From positions 108,889-172,888 of the forward strand of contig SVGS01000003.1 of the NCBI GenBank assembly GCA_015056205.1: 64,000 nucleotides of DNA, written 5' to 3'. Every line of letters begins with the position of its first letter. The first letter of the stretch is position 1. Below are positions 59,245-64,000 of the stretch, piece by piece. The position numbers were made by a program, and so were the translations under genes. The notes under the pieces are model-generated. The model was not told the DNA's origin and did not search any database. It saw only the letters and a list, made by a program, of their open reading frames with translations. The DNA comes from Clostridiales bacterium. GTDB taxonomy: Bacteria > Bacillota > Clostridia > Christensenellales > Aristaeellaceae.

Positions 59245-60873
59245 TCAGCCGTCCGCCTGATCATCATACGCGGCGTAATCGGCGGCTTCGCCGTCGGTCC
59301 CGGATTCGTATTCGGCCGCGCCGTCTTCCGCCGGCAGCGTACCGCCGGTCAGCAGGCTGTAAGGAATCTCCGCCACCCAGGCCAGCGACGGATCGCCCGT
59401 CTCCCGGATCGACTCCCGCAGGATCTCTTCTGAAGGATTGACATTCACCGTATAGTTTCCCGTATCGGTCATGATATGAATCGGTTCGGAAACATCCACC
59501 AGGCAGGGATTGATCAGGATGGAGAAGTCTCCGTTGACGCCGTCCGTTTTGATCATGAGCGTATTATCCCCCGCCTGAATTCCCTGAATCACGCCGGTAT
59601 TGACCGACTGATCCGCGCGCAGCCAGTAAAAGCTGGTTACGGAGCGGGAGGGTGCCCGGGTCGACAGATCCCAGATCACAAAGGACGGGACCGGATTTCG
59701 GGTATACTTCCTGACAAAGGAGACCGCCCCGCCGTTCACTTTTTTCGTTTCCATTCCGAACTCTTCGGTGACGATATTCCGGATTTCCTCGTCAAACGCC
59801 GGGAACGCTTCCACGCCGGTATACGAAAGGTTGGTGATGTCATCGCCGAGACCGGTGATTTTCTGGAATGCCTCCAGAAAGCGGGTCAGCATCGCTTCAA
59901 CCACCGTGGGCTCGACATAAACGGTGGGATCCTCCAGCACCTCGGCATAGATGTCTTCCTCCAGATTCTCCCGGTATTCCTCTCCCAGAAACTCAACCGC
60001 GTTGTCAATATCACTCCAGTCGTCATAGTTGTGGCCGGCGGGCACGCGTACCAGCACCTGATGCTCATATCCGTAATCCAGCATCGCGTGATAATCGCTC
60101 AGCACTTTCTCAAATTCCGCCCCGCGGATGCAGCGCATAGCGCTCTCGCTGTAATAATCCCGAACGCCCACCTGGATGCTGAAGGGGCAGTTCGCCAGGT
60201 TGATCAGATACACACCGTTCGGATGTCCGGAGGACATATTCGCCGCCGCGAAGCGGTCCGCCATGCGGGGAGTAATCTGATAAACGCCGTCTCCTCCCGC
60301 GGAGAAGCCCAGCAGGTAAACCCGGTTCGGATCCGCCTTGTAAAGATAGATCATCGACTGAATCAGGCGGTCATACAGAGGATAGGCATCCGGCACGAAA
60401 TGCAGGTCCCAGGTATCCGTGATGCCGCGGCAGGCGATATAAATCCCGTCCTTCACTGCATCCCTGTAGTAATTGAACATCGTGAACCATTCGCCGTCAT
60501 TGGATTCAGGCTCCGATTCCCCGCCGCCGTGCAGCGTGATATACAGGGGATAGCGGCCGTTCTCATCCGCATTCCCTCTTACTTCCATTTTGAAGCGCAT
60601 GGTCTTCCCGTCATGGGTCAGAGAATAATACTCATTCACCTCACCGGTCGGATACTTGTCTTCATGGTGCTCAATTTCGCTCTTCAGCTCCTCCTCCATC
60701 TCCGGATCCTGATAATAGGCCTCCGTCTCCGCCTCGAGCATTTGCAGGGTTTCCTCAAGCGTTTTCGGTTCAAGCTCCCCGTTAATCTGAATCACGTCTT
60801 CCGCCGCTGCGGAAAACACAGCCAGTATGGCCAGCAGCGCCGCCAGCAGCCATATACTCCCGGTTCTCTTCAT
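59245..60873 (-). CDS. Secreted alpha/beta-hydrolase (esterase-like)
   Basis: The 542-residue protein has a signal peptide (MKRTGSIWLLAALLAILAVF) followed by a linker and an alpha/beta-hydrolase domain. The nucleophile elbow GFSAGGDGVYQ and preceding YITLHGGGESE (oxyanion region) resemble extracellular PHB-depolymerase/feruloyl-esterase-like enzymes. A histidine in VRVPAGHNYDDW is the likely catalytic base. A C-terminal region of about 170 residues is probably a beta-sandwich, and the last residues are acidic. The substrate is unknown. GGGAGG lies 9 bases before the ATG at 60873. It follows the sortase gene by 35 bp. Confidence 0.8.
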   Translation of the reverse strand: MKRTGSIWLLAALLAILAVFSAAAEDVIQINGELEPKTLEETLQMLEAETEAYYQDPEMEEELKSEIEHHEDKYPTGEVNEYYSLTHDGKTMRFKMEVRGNADENGRYPLYITLHGGGESEPESNDGEWFTMFNYYRDAVKDGIYIACRGITDTWDLHFVPDAYPLYDRLIQSMIYLYKADPNRVYLLGFSAGGDGVYQITPRMADRFAAANMSSGHPNGVYLINLANCPFSIQVGVRDYYSESAMRCIRGAEFEKVLSDYHAMLDYGYEHQVLVRVPAGHNYDDWSDIDNAVEFLGEEYRENLEEDIYAEVLEDPTVYVEPTVVEAMLTRFLEAFQKITGLGDDITNLSYTGVEAFPAFDEEIRNIVTEEFGMETKKVNGGAVSFVRKYTRNPVPSFVIWDLSTRAPSRSVTSFYWLRADQSVNTGVIQGIQAGDNTLMIKTDGVNGDFSILINPCLVDVSEPIHIMTDTGNYTVNVNPSEEILRESIRETGDPSLAWVAEIPYSLLTGGTLPAEDGAAEYESGTDGEAADYAAYDDQADG

Positions 60874-60908
60874 CGCGTTCTGCCTCCCGACATTCTGATT
60901 GCTGAATT

Positions 60909-61997
60909 TTAACATGTTTCAGGTAAGATTTCAATCGGCGGAACGTCGCCCGGACGAAGGAAGGTCAGCCCTTCCTCTTTTTCGTTGGGCCGCAGGCGTC
61001 TGGCCGCCACGAGCAGTCTTTCATCCTCACCGTCAACGCAGGTAACCAGCAGCAGAAGCTGATCCTCAGGCTGCACGTCCAGCATCCTGCCGTGAACGGA
61101 TTTGTTCTCCAGCTTCCGGATCGCCTCCGTCCGGGCATCAATGTGATCGGATCTCAGTGAATACAGATCGAACCAGCCGGACGTGCCGGGCACCGTACTG
61201 AATTCCAGCACGGCAAAAACAGCATACTTTCCGTCTTCAAACATACTGTCAAAGCTGATGATCCGGTTACTGAAAAAATAGGCGTTTTCCTTGTACTTTT
61301 TCAGGCGGCCGAACATGTTCCCGCTCTTCATGTTATGGCCGTACAGAATCAGGGTGTACGGCCGGGTGATGATCCCGGTGGCTTCATCAAGGAAGATGGC
61401 TCCGTTGCTGTTTTTATTTCCTGTGGCGTCATGGTTCAGAAAAAATGTGTTGTCCTTCTGAACCACCGCTTCACTCAAATGATCCATTGTCAGCCAGCCG
61501 ACGATGTATTCCCCTTTACTTCTCAGCCTCCTGAACCGGTCTGAAACGGACAGCTCCCGGTTGTCCGGATAAGGAACCGGCTGAAGGATGTTCGCGTCCT
61601 TTGCGATTCCCGGAATCGGGGTATGCTGCGAAGCTTCGGCGCGGACTTCCTGAACCGGATTCTCCCCGGGGATCCCTTCCGCCGGAACCGGTGCCGGCGG
61701 AACGGAGGAAGCCTCCGCTGAGCCGGACTCCGTCTGTTCCGCGGCGGCTTGCGCCGGAACCTCCGTCGGCTCTTCCGCGGCCGGATCCGCCGCCTCCATA
61801 ATTGCCTGTAATTTCCGGCTGGTATTGCGGGAGCTGTTCAGCTCGCTGTAATACTGAATCAGGTGAACGGTCCCGAAGATAATCGCCGCGCAGGAAATCA
61901 GAGACATCACCAGCAGGCGGCGTTCTTTGCGTATGCTGCGCCGCTGAACCGGTTCCCGTTCCTCCGTCTTTTCATTTTTCTCCGGGATATACGGCAT
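60909..61997 (-). CDS. srtB: Class B sortase
   Basis: The 362-residue transpeptidase has a charged cytoplasmic N-terminus, one membrane segment (about 28-48), a long Ala/Pro/Glu-rich stalk (about 68-130) and a sortase domain. Catalytic residues are H221 in LYGHNMKSGNMFG, C320 in LLLVTCVDG and R327 in DERLLVAAR. The class B fold is supported by the long region between His and Cys. No clear sorting-signal protein is encoded next to it; the downstream secreted esterase lacks an LPxTG-type tail. The ribosome-binding site is weak (AGTGAGG two bases before the ATG). Confidence 0.92.
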   Translation of the reverse strand: MPYIPEKNEKTEEREPVQRRSIRKERRLLVMSLISCAAIIFGTVHLIQYYSELNSSRNTSRKLQAIMEAADPAAEEPTEVPAQAAAEQTESGSAEASSVPPAPVPAEGIPGENPVQEVRAEASQHTPIPGIAKDANILQPVPYPDNRELSVSDRFRRLRSKGEYIVGWLTMDHLSEAVVQKDNTFFLNHDATGNKNSNGAIFLDEATGIITRPYTLILYGHNMKSGNMFGRLKKYKENAYFFSNRIISFDSMFEDGKYAVFAVLEFSTVPGTSGWFDLYSLRSDHIDARTEAIRKLENKSVHGRMLDVQPEDQLLLLVTCVDGEDERLLVAARRLRPNEKEEGLTFLRPGDVPPIEILPETC

Positions 61998-62030
61998 GCC
62001 CTCACTCGCTTTCTCGTCAGATTCTGTGCA

Positions 62031-62059
62031 ATTATAGTTTTTTTCAGTCCGGAATGCAA
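62031..62059 (-). promoter_or_regulatory. Promoter of srtB
   Basis: On the minus strand TTGCAT (62059-62054) and TATAAT (62036-62031) are separated by 17 bases. It is divergent from the lgt promoter. Confidence 0.82.
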
Positions 62060-62104
62060 GATATTTCAGTCCTCCCGGAAAGAATCCGCAGGGGTGGATC
62101 CGGG

Positions 62105-62134
62105 TTGGCTTTTTCGGCTGTTGTGCTATATAAT
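62105..62134 (+). promoter_or_regulatory. Promoter of lgt
   Basis: TTGGCT (62105-62110) and TATAAT (62129-62134) are separated by 18 bases. The leader to the lgt start is about 75 nt. Confidence 0.75.
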
Positions 62135-62218
62135 GAACGGGAATAAGGCTGTCCGGCTTCTCCGGTACGGGAGCAAATCCCGGATGGCCGGATCCTTCCC
62201 AGAAAGGAACGTGTTACA

Positions 62219-63202
62219 ATGGCCATTCCCTTTTCCCGGACGCTGTTCGGTGTCGTTCCCTTGTACAGCCTGCTCATTGTGATCGGGGCCGCGCTGGCAA
62301 TCTGGCTGGCTTCCCGGGAGGAGAAGCGGGCCGGTCTTCCGAAGGATACGGTTCTCGACCTCTCCTTCTGGGTCATCCCCTTCGGGATTATCGGAGCGCG
62401 GATCTATTACGTGGCGTTTGCCTGGGATCAGTTTAAGGACAATCCGGTCTCCGCGCTGTATGTCTGGGAAGGCGGGATCGCCATTTACGGCGCGGTGATC
62501 GCCGGCTTCATTGTTCTGCTGATTTTCTGCCGGCTGCGGAAGATTTCCGCCCCTGCCCTTTGCGATGTCATTGCCCCCGGTCTGGTGCTGGCACAGGCCA
62601 TCGGCCGCTGGGGGAACTATTTCAATATGGAGGCTTACGGTGAAGTCATCACCGATCCGGCGCTTCAGTTTTTTCCCTTTGGCGTACTGATCACCGAAAG
62701 CGGCGTCCCCGTCTGGCATATGGCCACCTTCTTCTATGAATCCTTCTGGGACTTTCTGGTTTTTCTGGTTCTGATCATCGGCCGCCGGAAATGGTTCCGG
62801 AAAGAGGGCGATGTCTTTGGTTTCTACTGTTTTCTGTATTCCGCGGGCCGGCTGATCGTGGAAGACTTCCGAATGGATTCCCTGTATGCCGCGCCTTCCC
62901 TGCGGATCAGCCAGCTTCTTGCTCTGATCCTCTGTACCGTCTGGTGGCTGTTCACGCTCCGGGAGGCCGGCCGGCGAAATACGCTGCCCTTCTGGCTGCG
63001 CGTCCTTTTCACCGTCCTTCATTCCGCTTATGCGCTGGTCATCGCGCTGTATTGTTTCCGCCTGCCCGCTCTGGCGGTTCTGCCGCTTTCCGGACGGGCG
63101 CTGCTGCTGAGCGGCTACAGCCTGACAGCTATCGTCACCCTGTGTCTGCTTTACGGCCGGTCGGACCCCGGGGAGGTGCGCTATGCCATCCACGCCGCTT
63201 AA
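62219..63202 (+). CDS. lgt: Prolipoprotein diacylglyceryl transferase
   Basis: The 327-residue membrane enzyme attaches diacylglycerol to lipoprotein cysteines. About seven or more membrane segments are visible. Family signatures are WEGGIAIYGAVIAG (Gram-positive form of the HGG loop), IGRWGNYFNMEAYG (the Lgt signature) and ATFFYESFWD. The C-terminal part after residue 250 contains extra hydrophobic segments and makes the protein longer than typical Bacillota Lgt. It overlaps the following serine-hydrolase gene by 20 bp. Confidence 0.94.
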   Translation: MAIPFSRTLFGVVPLYSLLIVIGAALAIWLASREEKRAGLPKDTVLDLSFWVIPFGIIGARIYYVAFAWDQFKDNPVSALYVWEGGIAIYGAVIAGFIVLLIFCRLRKISAPALCDVIAPGLVLAQAIGRWGNYFNMEAYGEVITDPALQFFPFGVLITESGVPVWHMATFFYESFWDFLVFLVLIIGRRKWFRKEGDVFGFYCFLYSAGRLIVEDFRMDSLYAAPSLRISQLLALILCTVWWLFTLREAGRRNTLPFWLRVLFTVLHSAYALVIALYCFRLPALAVLPLSGRALLLSGYSLTAIVTLCLLYGRSDPGEVRYAIHAA

Positions 63203-64000
63203 GAACGTTCTGTACCGTCTTGCCCTGCCGGTTCGCGCGCCCCGGCTGCCCTCCCGCGCGGTTCACGCGCCGCAGGGGCATCCGCTGACCTTTCAGGCGC
63301 AGTACAGCCGTGTGCTGTGCCGGCACCGGGTTCAGGGTTCCGCTACGCTCATCGCCTCCGGCAGGGATACTTCCCTGCTTCTGTCGGATTCCGTTCTGAC
63401 GAACACCGTTCCCGCTTCCTCTTCCCTGTTTCGTGTGGCCTCCATCACCAAAATGTTCGTTGCCGCCTCCGTTATGCGGCTTAGGGATCAGGGGCTGCTG
63501 GACCCGGACGCGCCGGTATCCGGCTATCTGCGGGACGCGGTTCCCCCGGATCTGCTGGGCGGCATCACCCTGCGCCATCTTCTCTCCCACACATCCGGCA
63601 TTGAGGACCGCCTCGATCTGGAGCCTTTTCTACTGCGGGAAGCTCCGCTTTCCGACCTTCTTCCGGTCTGCCGTGTTTCTGATCCGGGCTGCTTCCGCTA
63701 TTCCAATCTGGGCTTCGGGATCGTCGGCTGCGTGCTGGAGGCAGTCTGTAATCAGCCGGTAACTGAAATAATCCGGCAGCAGGTGCTGGTTCCTCTTTCT
63801 CTCCGGGCGGCTCTGGGCAGCCATACCTTACCCGAAGAAGAGATCATACCGGTGGCTCGTATTCTGCCCTGGCGGGGAAAAACCCTGCGAACTACCCCCG
63901 TCGGCAGAATGCCTCTCACCGCTGCCGATCCGGCCCGCCATTACGGTCATACCGCCGGCAGCCTCTATATCACGCCCGATTCGCTGTTCACCTTTTTAAC
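63183..64000 (+). CDS. Class C beta-lactamase-like serine hydrolase (3' truncated by window end)
   Basis: The frame is open from the ATG at 63183 to the window end (272 complete codons). The SxxK motif appears as SITK in FRVASITKMFVAASVMRL and the second motif YxN as YSN in FRYSNLGFG, both standard for this penicillin-binding-protein-like family. HLLSHTSGIED is also conserved. The third motif (HxG/KTG) may be the HTAG near the end. No signal peptide is evident at the N-terminus, which begins MPSTPLKNVLYRL. GGGGAGGTG precedes the start, which lies inside the end of lgt. The substrate could be a peptide or ester. Confidence 0.85.
   Translation, partial: MPSTPLKNVLYRLALPVRAPRLPSRAVHAPQGHPLTFQAQYSRVLCRHRVQGSATLIASGRDTSLLLSDSVLTNTVPASSSLFRVASITKMFVAASVMRLRDQGLLDPDAPVSGYLRDAVPPDLLGGITLRHLLSHTSGIEDRLDLEPFLLREAPLSDLLPVCRVSDPGCFRYSNLGFGIVGCVLEAVCNQPVTEIIRQQVLVPLSLRAALGSHTLPEEEIIPVARILPWRGKTLRTTPVGRMPLTAADPARHYGHTAGSLYITPDSLFTFL

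Noticed and set aside
62460..62520. Missing histidine in the Lgt HGG loop as a defect
   Set aside because: Gram-positive Lgt proteins commonly have GGIAIYG at this place; the GRWGN signature is intact.

Overview
The window looks like chromosomal DNA from a GC-rich member of the Bacillota (class Clostridia or close relatives). The evidence is a threonyl T-box leader, an L10 leader ahead of rplJ-rplL, a CggR-type glycolytic repressor with pgk and tpiA, an Asp23/AmaP/DUF2273 envelope cluster fused to the nusB-folD-xseAB-ispA operon, HU followed by the S4 protein RqcP, a class B sortase, and consensus sigma-A promoters (TTGACA/TATAAT with 16-18 nt spacers). Most of it is housekeeping sequence. 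I see no phage, CRISPR array or recognisable defence island. A species cannot be named from this sequence alone.

Layout. 1-2.6 kb (+): end of an unknown gene and a Suv3-like helicase. 2.6-7.7 kb (-): pckA followed by a complete Na+-pumping oxaloacetate decarboxylase (alpha, gamma, biotin carrier, beta). 7.8-13.1 kb (-): thrS with its T-box, then tpiA, pgk and cggR, with a tandem CggR-like operator in front of cggR. 13.1-22.5 kb (-): a long, tightly overlapped operon starting at the asp23 promoter and running through amaP, DUF2273, nusB, an M22 paralogue, folD, xseA, xseB, ispA, a membrane protein, a cysteine desulfurase and thiI. 22.5-26.8 kb (-): aspS, hisS and a secreted SH3/peptidoglycan-binding protein. 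26.9-30.5 kb (+): L10 leader, rplJ, rplL, a CHAP peptidoglycan hydrolase and an unknown exported protein. 30.5-34.1 kb (-): dapF, two orphan proteins, an autoregulated GntR regulator and a YdcF-like protein. 34.1-37 kb (+): the most accessory-looking part, with a frameshifted Rpn nuclease, an exported orphan and a HAD hydrolase whose 3' end has been captured by a tandem REP-like hairpin repeat. 37-42.4 kb (mixed): nudC, an ACT-domain protein, a rhomboid protease, an MFS transporter, a Nudix hydrolase and cstA. 42.7-53.2 kb (+): an exported orphan, an SPFH protein, tRNA-Ser(GGA), trkA-trkH, a SpoVB/YabM-like flippase, a degenerate YabN, HU, rqcP and a fused ispDF. 53.1-62 kb (-): the upp operon (upp, a GH127-like protein, dusB, two exported orphans), then a secreted esterase with sortase B. 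62.2-64 kb (+): lgt and a truncated class C beta-lactamase-like serine hydrolase.

How genes may work together. PckA and the Oad pump together could turn PEP into pyruvate through oxaloacetate, yielding ATP plus an exported Na+. The CggR operator/promoter in front of cggR-pgk-tpiA keeps glycolytic control although gap, pgm and eno are not present here. The YabM-YabN-HU-RqcP block retains its usual order, but YabN appears eroded in both domains and the genes that usually follow RqcP in spore formers (yabP, yabQ) are replaced by ispDF. Cell-surface functions recur throughout: CHAP, SH3/PG-binding, sortase B, Lgt, Asp23/AmaP and several large signal-peptide proteins with no recognisable domain. 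These exported orphans are the least explained genes in the window.
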